This document shows positions 7,717 to 15,173 of a stretch of 16,792 bases of DNA, piece by piece. The notes under the pieces are model-generated. The model was not told the origin of the DNA, made no database searches, and saw nothing but the letters and a program-made list of their open reading frames with translations. Origin of the DNA: Methylococcaceae bacterium UBA1147 (GTDB lineage: Bacteria > Pseudomonadota > Gammaproteobacteria > Methylococcales > UBA1147); contig DBZZ01000020.1 of NCBI GenBank assembly GCA_002311315.1, forward strand, positions 339-17,130, in the 5' to 3' direction. Numbering within the stretch: position 1 is the stretch's first letter; every line of letters starts with the position of its first letter. A program made the translations under genes and the position numbers.

Positions 7717-8922
7717 TTAATCGGCCAGCAGCTCAACCCAGTGCCTGACCGGGAGGTCTGTTCCGGACTGGAGATGCAGCAGGCAACCGATATTCGCGGT
7801 AGCAATCAGAACCGGATCGCCCGCCTCCAGCACCCTGACCTTGTCCGTTAGCAGCCGCTCAGAAAGTGCTTTCTGCAGAATCGAGTAGGTTCCGGCCGAT
7901 CCACAGCACAAATGAGCGTTTTCAACCGGGCTCAGCTCGTATCCTCTATCCGCGAGTATTCGTTCCACCAATCCATATATTCGCTGCCCATGCTGTAGCG
8001 TGCAAGGTGAATGAAAGGCGATCCGGGTCCTGTTCCCCCTGCCAAGCACGGACAAATCTTCGCTTGCCAGAACTTCTGAAAGGTCGCGGGTCATTTCAGA
8101 GATTCGGCGGGCCTTTCCTGCATACTCAGGATCGTGTTTCAGCAACTCACCGTAATCCCTGACCATCACACCGCAGCCGCTCGCAGTCATCACAATGCAC
8201 TCTGTACCCGATTCGACCCAGGGCCACCAGACATCAATATTGTGCCGCATAAACCCCGCAGCTTCTTCCGGCTCCCCAAGATGCTGGCTGACAGCTCCAC
8301 AGCAACCGGTTCCCCGAATCCGCATCAGGCTGATCCCGAGTTTGTCCAGGACCCGCGCCGCTGACAGGTTGATTTGCGGGGAAGTGGCCGACTGAACACA
8401 TCCATCCAACACCAGCATCACCCGGTCATGCCTCGGCTGCGGCCATTCGCTACAAACCGCCGCAAGCGGCAACTTACCCCTCAGATAAGACGGCAAAAAA
8501 CCGGCAATCTTTCTCGCCAGACCGAGCAATAGCCGGAGCCTTTGCGGATACGGCAAGACCAGCCGCAATGCCTTTCTGAGAACCTGATCCGGCAGAACAC
8601 GCCTTACTCGACGCTCCACCAGACGACGGCCGATATCCAGTAGACGCCCGTACCGAACCCCCGAGGGGCAAGTCGTTTCACATGACTTGCAGGTCAGGCA
8701 GCGATCCAGATGAAGCTGAGTTTTTCGACTCACTGAGGCCCCTTCCAGCAATTGCTTGATCAGGTAGATTCTTCCGCGCGGACCGTCCAGTTCATCTCCG
8801 AGCAACTGATAGGTGGGACAAGTTGCGTTGCAAAAGCCGCAATGCACGCAACTGCGGAGGATGCCTTCAGCTTCCCGACCATCGTCCGTATCACGTATCG
8901 CTTCGGCAAGACGGGTTTGCAT
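7717..8922 (-). CDS. glcF: Glycolate oxidase iron-sulfur subunit
   Basis: Electron-transfer subunit of the membrane-associated glycolate oxidase GlcDEF, which oxidises glycolate to glyoxylate and passes electrons to the respiratory chain. The 401 residues begin with two ferredoxin-type 4Fe-4S motifs: Cys25, 28, 31, 35 in CVHCGFCNATCP and Cys75, 78, 81, 85 in CLTCKSCETTCP. Two CCG (DUF224) domains follow, with GCCGAVSQHLGE in the first and LCCGSAGTYSIL in the second. It starts 3 nt after the glcE stop, so the two are co-translated. Length and motifs are those of a complete, functional protein. Confidence 0.97.
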   Translation of the reverse strand: MQTRLAEAIRDTDDGREAEGILRSCVHCGFCNATCPTYQLLGDELDGPRGRIYLIKQLLEGASVSRKTQLHLDRCLTCKSCETTCPSGVRYGRLLDIGRRLVERRVRRVLPDQVLRKALRLVLPYPQRLRLLLGLARKIAGFLPSYLRGKLPLAAVCSEWPQPRHDRVMLVLDGCVQSATSPQINLSAARVLDKLGISLMRIRGTGCCGAVSQHLGEPEEAAGFMRHNIDVWWPWVESGTECIVMTASGCGVMVRDYGELLKHDPEYAGKARRISEMTRDLSEVLASEDLSVLGRGNRTRIAFHSPCTLQHGQRIYGLVERILADRGYELSPVENAHLCCGSAGTYSILQKALSERLLTDKVRVLEAGDPVLIATANIGCLLHLQSGTDLPVRHWVELLAD

Positions 8923-8925
8923 GAC

Positions 8926-9984
8926 TCACCATTCTCTGTACATTCGACCCGGGTTGAACAGCCCCCAGGGATCAAACGAGCGTTTTAATCGTTGCTGAAC
9001 ACGCTCCGTTTCCTCCGGCAACGGGTGGAACACCGTCTCGCGCGGCCCGATGCTACGAAACAGCGTAGCGTGCCCACCCTGTTGTTCCGCAATCGGGAAC
9101 ACGAGCTTCCCGGCATCCTCCGACATCAGCCAGCGCAGTGCACCACCCCATTCGTAGAGCCATTCCCCCGGGGTATCCAGCACCGCGGCAGCTGGCTCTA
9201 GGGAGATGCGCCAGAGGTCGCCAGGCTGATCAAAGAACGGAAGTTTTTGATTTCTCAGGTTACTCCAGAATCCGTCCTCCGCGGGCAGTCTCTCGCCACC
9301 CAGCTTGGCCAGAGCCGCATCCACCGCGAGTCGCCCTCCAGAAAGACGCATATACACGGCTCCTTCGCACCACGCCAGACCGGAAATCGGCAGGGGTCTC
9401 CCCAGCCATTGATTCATTTTCGCTATCCCTTTTCCGGCCGGCATCTCCTGGCGCAGCGTCATTTCAGCCTCTGGACTCGGCAACACTTTGAGTGATACAT
9501 CAAGGATCAGGCCCAGCGTGCCGAGCGAACCGGCCATGAGCCGCGACAGGTCGTAACCAGCCACGTTCTTCATGACTTGGCCGCCGAACGACAGGATTTG
9601 ACCGCGCCCGTTGATGATGCGGCAACCCAGTACAAAATCCCTGACTGCGCCGGCAAACGGCCGACGGGGTCCCGAAAGACCCGTTGCAATCACGCCGCCG
9701 AGCGTCGCATTGCCGTCGAAACTGGGAGGCTCAAAACCCAGGAACTGCCCTTCATTCGCGAGGGTTTCTTCGATTACGGTCAACGGGGTCCCACAACGGG
9801 CTGTAAGTACAAGCTCGGTTGGCTCATAGCTAATAATCCCGCTATGGCTCAATGTTTCCAGGAGTTGACCGCGCGGTTCACGACCATAGAATGATTTGGT
9901 ACCGCCACCCTGGAAGCACAAATATGTCCGCTCATCGATGGCTTGCCGGACCCTGGTCTGCAAGCCCCGGCAGTCATCCGGCAC
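8926..9984 (-). CDS. glcE: Glycolate oxidase FAD-binding subunit GlcE
   Basis: FAD-binding subunit of the GlcDEF complex. It is paralogous to GlcD but shorter (352 aa with the chosen start). PCMH-type FAD-binding features are visible: QGGGTKSFYGR near 26-36, FDGNATLGGVIATGLSGPRR around 86-108 and QVMKNVAGYDLSRLMAGSLG around 136-154. The C-terminus SFDPWGLFNPGRMY is characteristic of the family. The frame can be opened at a GTG at 10005, but that start has no good ribosome binding site. The GTG at 9984 has GGAGG six bases upstream and places the N-terminus where E. coli GlcE begins, so I prefer it. Downstream, glcF follows after 3 nt. Confidence 0.95.
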   Translation of the reverse strand: MPDDCRGLQTRVRQAIDERTYLCFQGGGTKSFYGREPRGQLLETLSHSGIISYEPTELVLTARCGTPLTVIEETLANEGQFLGFEPPSFDGNATLGGVIATGLSGPRRPFAGAVRDFVLGCRIINGRGQILSFGGQVMKNVAGYDLSRLMAGSLGTLGLILDVSLKVLPSPEAEMTLRQEMPAGKGIAKMNQWLGRPLPISGLAWCEGAVYMRLSGGRLAVDAALAKLGGERLPAEDGFWSNLRNQKLPFFDQPGDLWRISLEPAAAVLDTPGEWLYEWGGALRWLMSEDAGKLVFPIAEQQGGHATLFRSIGPRETVFHPLPEETERVQQRLKRSFDPWGLFNPGRMYREW

Positions 9985-9990
9985 GCAGTG

Positions 9991-9995
9991 CCTCC
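9991..9995 (-). promoter_or_regulatory. Ribosome binding site that sets the glcE start
   Basis: On the minus strand GGAGG is followed by six bases and then GTG at 9984. This is the only strong Shine-Dalgarno sequence at the start of glcE, and it favours this GTG over the upstream GTG at 10005. Confidence 0.65.
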
Positions 9996-10041
9996 ATGAT
10001 TTCACCCCATTTCATCGACCGACCCCATTCCCCAAGCACTG

Positions 10042-11499
10042 CTAGAACCTCTCCAACTCGGGAAAGGCCAGTTCACCCTTGTGAACGTGCATGGCACCGA
10101 ATTCGGCACAACGCTTAAGCGTGGGGACGGCCTTGCCCGGGTTGAGCAGGCCATGTTGGTCGAAGGCGCGTTTTACGGCGTGGAACTGCTCTAGTTCGGG
10201 TTCGGAAAACTGGAAACACATCTGGTTGATTTTCTCCACGCCAACCCCGTGCTCACCGGTGATGGTTCCACCAACGGATACGCAAAGTTCAAGAATATCA
10301 CTGCCAAACTGCTCGGCACTCTCGAGTTCGCCGGGGCGATTCGCGTCATACAGGATCAGCGGATGCAGGTTACCATCCCCGGCATGAAATACATTGGCGA
10401 CACCCAGCCCGTGTTGTTCCGCCAGTTCGCTGATCCGTCGGAGTACTTCACCAAGCCTTTTTCGGGGAATTGTCCCGTCCATGCAGTAATAGTCCGGAGC
10501 GATCCTGCCGACTGCCGGAAAAGCCGCCTTTCTGCCAGCCCACAACTGCTGTCTTTCTGTCTCGTTGGATGCTGTGCGCATGTCCTGGGCTCCGGCATCG
10601 GTCAAGATTGATCGTACTTTCTCGATTTCTTCGGTGACCTGGTCCCTGGTTCCATCCGATTCACACAGCAACAGAGCCGCAGCATCGATCGGGTAACCGA
10701 CCCGAACAAAATCCTCCGCAGCACGGATCGCCGGATTGTCCATCATTTCCAGGCCAGCCGGCACAATACCTTCTGCAATAATCGAGGCAACGGCCCTTCC
10801 AGCTTGTTCTACGGAGGAAAAACTCGCCATGATGACCTGTGCCGTTTCCGGAACCGGCAGAAGTTTTACAGTAATCTCGACAATGATCCCCAGCATCCCT
10901 TCCGAACCGGTCAGCAAAGCCATTAGGTCGTAACCAGGGGCGTCCAGCCCGGAGCTTCCCAGGTGCAGGATCGATCCGTCAACCGTCACCACCTTTAATT
11001 CACGAATATTGTGGACCGTCAGCCCGTATTTCAGGCAATGAACGCCCCCTGAATTCTCGGCAACGTTTCCGCCGATGGTACAGGCGATCTGCGACGATGG
11101 ATCCGGGGCGTAGTAAAGGCCGTGCCGCGCAACGGCCTGGGAAATCGCTAGGTTGCGAACCCCCGACTCAACCCTTGCTACACGATTCACGGGATCAACT
11201 TTGAGAATCCGATTGAACTTGCTGAGACTGAGCAATACGCTTTCATCTACCGGCAAAGCACCCCCAGACAAGCCAGTCCCTGCTCCACGGGCAACCACCG
11301 GAACCTTGTGCCGAAAACAGAGTTTCATGATCGTCTGCACCTGCTCGACGGTACTCGGCAGGACAACCATCCAAGGCAGTCGCCGATAAGCCGATAACCC
11401 GTCGCATTCGTAGGGCCCGAGGTCCTCTTGCTCAGTCAGAATCGATTCATCGTCGAGGAAATCCCGGAACCACCCAGCAAGGCGATCTTTTTCCAGCAT
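10042..11499 (-). CDS. glcD: Glycolate oxidase catalytic FAD subunit GlcD
   Basis: Catalytic flavoprotein subunit of glycolate oxidase (glycolate or D-lactate to the 2-oxo acid). At 485 aa it is slightly shorter at the N-terminus than E. coli GlcD (499 aa). The PCMH-type FAD-binding domain shows VVARGAGTGLSGGALP (68-83) and DPSSQIACTIGGNVAENSGG (133-152), then GYDLMALLTGSEGMLG (189-204). The FAD-oxidase C-terminal domain has NVFHAGDGNLHP (369-380) and GEHGVGVEKINQM (415-427). The tail CAEFGAMHVHKGELAFPELERF-like region is strikingly close to E. coli GlcD. ATG 11499 has an in-frame stop four codons upstream, so it is the earliest start. It heads the glcD-glcE-glcF operon, with 57 nt between its stop and the chosen glcE start. 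No GlcC regulator or glycolate permease is in the window. Confidence 0.97.
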   Translation of the reverse strand: MLEKDRLAGWFRDFLDDESILTEQEDLGPYECDGLSAYRRLPWMVVLPSTVEQVQTIMKLCFRHKVPVVARGAGTGLSGGALPVDESVLLSLSKFNRILKVDPVNRVARVESGVRNLAISQAVARHGLYYAPDPSSQIACTIGGNVAENSGGVHCLKYGLTVHNIRELKVVTVDGSILHLGSSGLDAPGYDLMALLTGSEGMLGIIVEITVKLLPVPETAQVIMASFSSVEQAGRAVASIIAEGIVPAGLEMMDNPAIRAAEDFVRVGYPIDAAALLLCESDGTRDQVTEEIEKVRSILTDAGAQDMRTASNETERQQLWAGRKAAFPAVGRIAPDYYCMDGTIPRKRLGEVLRRISELAEQHGLGVANVFHAGDGNLHPLILYDANRPGELESAEQFGSDILELCVSVGGTITGEHGVGVEKINQMCFQFSEPELEQFHAVKRAFDQHGLLNPGKAVPTLKRCAEFGAMHVHKGELAFPELERF

Positions 11500-11577
11500 T
11501 GAATTTTACCCAGGTTGTTGTGATCCGGTAAAAAACGCTGACTCCAATCTCCCGAACCTGCGTTATGATACGGCTCC

Positions 11578-12150
11578 ATGTATTGTGTCAGATCTTCGTC
11601 TACAGCTGAAGAGACCATCAGGAAATCGCGATTCATCAGTCACATGGTTCCGGTTTCCGAACCTGGAGACATCAAATCCATCCTTCGCCACCTGTCGGCA
11701 GAGCACCCCAACGCCAGCCACATCGCTTTCGCATTCAGGATCAGAACCAATTCGGGTATCGTTTCGCGGTTTTTTGATGCTGGCGAACCTACCGGTACCG
11801 CCGGCAGACCCATCTACCAGCATCTAGAAGGAAAGGACATCATCAACTGCATGCTTGCAGTCATCCGCTACTTCGGCGGAATCAAGTTAGGTGCCGGGGG
11901 CCTGGCCAGAGCTTATGGGAACACCGCGAGGCTTGCGATCGAGTCAAACCACCTGATCCCTTTCATGGAATATTGCAGAATCAGGGTGACCATGGAATAC
12001 AACCAGCTACAGCAACTGGAGTACTGGCTGAAAAAAAGGGATGCAAAAATCGAATCACGCACCTATACGGAAGGGATCGAACTCGTCATCAACTTGCCGG
12101 AAGACGATGCCGATGAACTGAAGAGGCTGGTCGCCAAGCACAGCACCTGA
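11578..12150 (+). CDS. yigZ: YigZ/IMPACT family protein (UPF0029)
   Basis: Member of the YigZ/IMPACT family, whose bacterial members have been crystallised but whose cellular role is not settled; the eukaryotic relative IMPACT regulates the kinase GCN2. The 190 residues show the N-terminal UPF0029 domain with AFRIRTNSG, DAGEPTGTAGRPIYQHLEG (67-85) and VIRYFGGIKLGAGGLARAYG (95-114), followed by the smaller C-terminal DUF1949-like ferredoxin fold (about 130-188). The gene is divergent from glcD (78 bp apart) and convergent with cysQ (31 bp apart). No Shine-Dalgarno sequence precedes the ATG. TATGAT at 11564-11569 is so close that a leaderless message is possible, but no -35 supports it. Confidence 0.93.
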   Translation: MYCVRSSSTAEETIRKSRFISHMVPVSEPGDIKSILRHLSAEHPNASHIAFAFRIRTNSGIVSRFFDAGEPTGTAGRPIYQHLEGKDIINCMLAVIRYFGGIKLGAGGLARAYGNTARLAIESNHLIPFMEYCRIRVTMEYNQLQQLEYWLKKRDAKIESRTYTEGIELVINLPEDDADELKRLVAKHST

Positions 12151-12181
12151 TCCATGCAGCAGCAGATGGTTCTGTGCAAAG

Positions 12182-12982
12182 TCAGACTGAAGACGGGTAG
12201 ATGCAATCGCCGAGGCAACAACTGTGGGCAAGGAAAAATGGATTGCGAAGATCCTTTTTGTTGTAATTAAGTTCTTTTTTATCCAGAGTTGTTAACTTCC
12301 CGCCTGCTGCCCTGACCACCGCGTCTGCGGCCGCAGTATCCCATTCCATCGTGGGTCCCAGTCGGGGATACAGATCAGCCTCGCCTTCAGCAACCAGGCA
12401 AAGCTTCAGCGAAGACCCCATGGCAATGCATTCGTGTGGAGGCAGAGTATCCAGGTAAACTTTCAGTTCTTTTGATCCATGCGAACGACTGGCCACGACA
12501 CGCAATGGTTGCCCCGGCCTCGAATCATGAGCCACTTGGATCGTTCGTGGTATTTCGGCTCCGTTCCGGCACCAAGCACCCGAATCGTTACCCCAGTAAA
12601 GCCGATCAAACACTGGCGCGAAGACCACGCCGACAACCGGTACACCCTTTTCGATCAGGGCGATATTCACGGTGAATTCTCCATTGCGCCTGATGAACTC
12701 CTTGGTCCCGTCCAGCGGATCAATCAACCAGTAACGCGTCCAGTGTTTTCTTTCCTCCCATGCAATCTCGACCGACTCTTCTGACAATAGCGGAATTCCG
12801 GGGAAGTCACTAATCAGCGACTTTTCAATAATTTCATGGGAGACGATATCGGCCCGGGTGAGGGGTGAAGCATCATCCTTGACCACCAGTTCCAAATCTC
12901 CATCCTGATAAACATTCAGGATAGCCTGACCCGCCTCGACCGCTATATCACAGGCTACCCTGGTTAAATGTTCCAGATTCAT
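12182..12982 (-). CDS. cysQ: 3'(2'),5'-bisphosphate nucleotidase CysQ
   Basis: Mg2+-dependent, Li+-sensitive phosphatase of the inositol monophosphatase fold. It hydrolyses PAP (and PAPS), the by-product of PAPS reduction, protecting the cell from PAP build-up during sulfate assimilation. The 266 residues carry the metal-binding signatures LLSEES (Glu68/Glu69), WLIDPLDGTKEFI (Asp88, Asp91) and MEWDTAAADAVV (Asp215). GEFTVNIALIEKG is typical of CysQ rather than SuhB. ATG 12982 is preceded by a G-rich run (AAGGGGGCGG). The gene is divergent from the SulP transporter, which fits a shared role in sulfate metabolism. Identity is secure; actual substrate preference (PAP versus inositol phosphates) is inferred from family. 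Confidence 0.95.
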   Translation of the reverse strand: MNLEHLTRVACDIAVEAGQAILNVYQDGDLELVVKDDASPLTRADIVSHEIIEKSLISDFPGIPLLSEESVEIAWEERKHWTRYWLIDPLDGTKEFIRRNGEFTVNIALIEKGVPVVGVVFAPVFDRLYWGNDSGAWCRNGAEIPRTIQVAHDSRPGQPLRVVASRSHGSKELKVYLDTLPPHECIAMGSSLKLCLVAEGEADLYPRLGPTMEWDTAAADAVVRAAGGKLTTLDKKELNYNKKDLRNPFFLAHSCCLGDCIYPSSV

Positions 12983-13114
12983 CGACGCCGCCCCCTTTTG
13001 AAAAACCCGTTTTACTCCGTTACATTCTTTCGGTCAGGACGTGAAGCCAGTCCCCTGTCGTTTGTAAACGGTGGAAAACCCGCAATCAATCCCACCCGAG
13101 ACAGCTAAAACCGC

Positions 13115-13143
13115 ATGATGGTGCGAAAGATATTCCGTATAAT
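13115..13143 (+). promoter_or_regulatory. Candidate sigma70 promoter for sulP
   Basis: TATAAT at 13138-13143 is a perfect -10 hexamer. Seventeen bases upstream, ATGATG (13115-13120) matches only three of six -35 positions. A transcript would begin near 13150, leaving a leader of about 275 nt before the sulP ATG. Confidence 0.4.
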
Positions 13144-13194
13144 CGGCAAAGTGGATAATGGCTCTGTGGATCCTCGAGGTCGATTGTGCGTCGG

Positions 13195-13214
13195 AAACAC
13201 TGTCAAGTGTTTTT
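13195..13214 (+). terminator. Stem-loop with T run in the sulP leader
   Basis: AAACACT (13195-13201) and AGTGTTT (13206-13212) are exact inverted complements around a GTCA loop, and the T run continues to 13214. The shape resembles a short intrinsic terminator or attenuator about 45 nt after the candidate start of transcription. The stem has only three G-C pairs, so strong termination is doubtful. Confidence 0.3.
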
Positions 13215-13320
13215 GTTCCCATCACAACAGCCCGATCATCTGCGCAACTCAGCGGCTAATTCACAAACGGGTGGCAATGCCCGTGGATTCGTTTTCGACC
13301 GGACGGCAATACAAACAAAC

Positions 13321-13328
13321 GGAAGGAG
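13321..13328 (+). promoter_or_regulatory. Strong ribosome binding site before a small ORF
   Basis: GGAAGGAG is an excellent Shine-Dalgarno sequence followed by four bases and a TTG codon at 13333. It is about 96 nt upstream of the sulP ATG, too far to serve that start directly. It is the strongest such site seen near any start in this part of the window. Confidence 0.45.
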
Positions 13329-13332
13329 CGCC

Positions 13333-13428
13333 TTGATTACGCCAGTTGAAGAGACAGCGGGCAACCGATTCTGCACAATCACCTTAGCCGGCACGATACT
13401 CTTCTTTCCGCCCTGGTCCCAGGAATGA
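13333..13428 (+). CDS. Putative 31-residue leader peptide upstream of sulP
   Basis: The TTG at 13333 follows GGAAGGAG with a four-base gap. The frame runs 31 codons and ends at TGA 13426-13428, overlapping the sulP ATG as ATGA. The predicted peptide has a polar start (ITPVEETAGNRF) and a hydrophobic second half (CTITLAGTILFFPPW). The same frame is open upstream to a GTG at 13186 (80 codons), so a longer product is formally possible. I recognise no family. sulP has only AGGA directly against its ATG, so translating this ORF could bring ribosomes to sulP by coupling. A chance open frame cannot be excluded: it is short and the start codon is rare. Confidence 0.35.
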   Translation: MITPVEETAGNRFCTITLAGTILFFPPWSQE

Positions 13429-15173
13429 ACCCGCCTGCCAATCCCCGCGGCCTCGAGCAAGTCTTTCCGATTCTGCGCTGGGCCAAACACTATTCCCGTG
13501 ATGATCTTGGCAGTGACGTCTTTGCCGGCATCATCACTGCGATTTTACTTATTCCCCAAGGCATTGCCTATGCCATGCTAGCTGGACTGCCGCCGCAAGC
13601 GGGCCTTTACGCCAGTATATTGCCACCCATGTTCTACGCGTTCATGGGAACCAGCCGTACACTGTCGGTCGGACCAGTTTCGGTTGCCGCGATCATGATC
13701 GCAAGCGCGTTGTCAGCTCCGGAAATCCGTTCCTTTCAGGACCCGGCGGGAAGTGCTCTTGTCCTGGCTGCAGAAACCGGCCTGATTCTGGCTCTAATGT
13801 CATGGCTGCGAATGGGTCTGCTGGTCAATTTCATCAGTCACCCCGTACTCAGGGGGTTTACCAGCGGCGCGGCACTGCTGATCATTTTCAGCCAGAGCAA
13901 CCATATACTGAAGGCTGGAGACTGGAACGAATGCACGCTCGATTTCCATTGTCTGCCCGCCCTTTTACAGGCCTACCAGCCAGTGACACTGTTGATCGGC
14001 TTGCTCAGTATCGCAGGGCTTCTTTTGTTTGCTGGCCCACTGCCGAAATTGCTGGCCCACTGCAATCTTGACAATAGTCTTGCTACCGCCATCGGCAGAA
14101 GTGGGGCACTGATCGTGGTTCTGTTCGGTGCTCTGGCCGTTGAAACCCTGGATCTTGATCAGAATGCCGCAGTGGCGATTGTCGGCGCTGTTCCTTCCGG
14201 CCTACCGGGTCTCGGTTTTCCGCTGCTCGAACCTGAGCGCTGGCGACTGCTCCTTGCACCTGCCGTTGTGATCGCTCTGATCGCTTACGTGGAAAGCGTT
14301 GCGATTGCAAAGGTCACTGCAAACCTGAGACGCCAGCGAATCGACCCTAACCAGGAACTCTTGGCCCTGGGCGCCGCCAACATGATCGCATCAGTGTCGG
14401 GTGGAATGCCTGTCGCAGGGGGGTTCAGCCGAACCATGGTGAACTTTTCTGCAGGAGCTGTAACCCAGGCAGCCAGCATAATAGCGGCATCACTGCTGGC
14501 ACTGTCGGTGTTCTTCTTCGCTGATCTGCTGACAACGATACCCAAGGCTTCGCTAGCCGCAGTGATCCTGGTGGCCATTATCCCGCTAATAAAAGTACGA
14601 GGAATCGCAGCCACCTTTCGCTTTGACAGAAACGACGGAATCGCCGAACTCTCGACCTTTCTTGGCGTCATCATCTTCGGGATCGAGGAAGGACTGATGC
14701 TGGGAATCAGCCTGACCCTGATGAGTTACCTGTGGCGTAGCAGTAGACCTCATATCGCCGTGGTGGGCCAGATACCGGGCACCGAGCATTTCCGGAATGT
14801 CCAACGACACTCGGTCACGACCTGGGCCGAACTACTCATGATCCGGATTGACGAAAACCTGACCTTTGCCAACACCAGCAAGGTAGAAGATTTCATCTAT
14901 GGCAAGATCGCGAAACAGCCGCGAATCCAACATGTAGCACTGGTGTTTTCTTCCGTCAGCCATGTCGACGCCACAGGGCTCGAATCATTGGTGCAGATCA
15001 TGGAAAGTCTACGGATCAACCAAATCACCTTACACCTGACCGAGGTAAAAGGGCCGGTGATGGACAAACTGAAACAATCGGAACTGGTCGCCGGGTTGGC
15101 ACCAGGGAAAATTTATTTTCGGAACCAGGATGCCGTTAGCGACCTGGTAAGTCCAGGACCACCTCTCGGTTAG
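13425..15173 (+). CDS. SulP family anion transporter with STAS domain
   Basis: Inner-membrane transporter of the SulP/SLC26 family; bacterial members carry sulfate, bicarbonate or dicarboxylates. The 582 residues comprise a membrane domain of roughly a dozen hydrophobic segments (about 30-440) and a cytoplasmic STAS domain (about 468-575). SulP signatures are IPQGIAYAMLAGLPPQAGLY (43-62), SRTLSVGPVSVAA (77-89) and the repeat-2 block ASVSGGMPVAGGFSRTMVNF (322-341). In the STAS domain, VSHVDATGLESL (511-522) is the conserved loop that in anti-sigma antagonists bears the phosphorylated residue; here the position before Gly is Thr. The divergent cysQ suggests sulfate as substrate, but bicarbonate cannot be ruled out from sequence. 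The start overlaps the small ORF by ATGA, with AGGA directly adjacent to the ATG. Confidence 0.93.
   Translation: MNPPANPRGLEQVFPILRWAKHYSRDDLGSDVFAGIITAILLIPQGIAYAMLAGLPPQAGLYASILPPMFYAFMGTSRTLSVGPVSVAAIMIASALSAPEIRSFQDPAGSALVLAAETGLILALMSWLRMGLLVNFISHPVLRGFTSGAALLIIFSQSNHILKAGDWNECTLDFHCLPALLQAYQPVTLLIGLLSIAGLLLFAGPLPKLLAHCNLDNSLATAIGRSGALIVVLFGALAVETLDLDQNAAVAIVGAVPSGLPGLGFPLLEPERWRLLLAPAVVIALIAYVESVAIAKVTANLRRQRIDPNQELLALGAANMIASVSGGMPVAGGFSRTMVNFSAGAVTQAASIIAASLLALSVFFFADLLTTIPKASLAAVILVAIIPLIKVRGIAATFRFDRNDGIAELSTFLGVIIFGIEEGLMLGISLTLMSYLWRSSRPHIAVVGQIPGTEHFRNVQRHSVTTWAELLMIRIDENLTFANTSKVEDFIYGKIAKQPRIQHVALVFSSVSHVDATGLESLVQIMESLRINQITLHLTEVKGPVMDKLKQSELVAGLAPGKIYFRNQDAVSDLVSPGPPLG

Larger units (their letters stand above)
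12983..13424. promoter_or_regulatory. Divergent cysQ/sulP control region
   Basis: About 440 bases separate the divergent cysQ and sulP starts. On the plus strand it holds a perfect TATAAT, a stem-loop with a T run, a weaker 5-bp stem (ACGGG/CCCGT, 13267-13284) and a small ORF with its own ribosome binding site; these are listed separately. On the minus strand I see no clear cysQ promoter. Other short frames, for example on the minus strand from 13225, have no recognisable content. I recognise no known riboswitch. Confidence 0.5.

Noticed and set aside
7042..7851. A 269-residue open frame on the plus strand.
   Set aside because: It is antisense to the 5' part of miaB and the 3' end of glcF, both certain genes, and its translation shows no family features. 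It is an artefact of codon bias on the other strand.
11500..11577. Divergent -10-like hexamers for glcD (TAAAAT, minus) and yigZ (TATGAT, plus).
   Set aside because: Both lie within ten bases of the start codons and neither has a reasonable -35. They would imply leaderless messages for both genes, which sequence alone cannot support.
13168..13178. GGATCCTCGAG, which reads like adjacent BamHI and XhoI cloning sites.
   Set aside because: It is a short stretch inside otherwise native intergenic DNA with no vector-like flanks; CCTCGAGG is simply a palindrome. Coincidence is the simplest reading.
13034..13225. A 63-residue minus-strand frame upstream of cysQ.
   Set aside because: No family resemblance, and it lies across the control region that contains the plus-strand -10 and stem-loop; probably chance.
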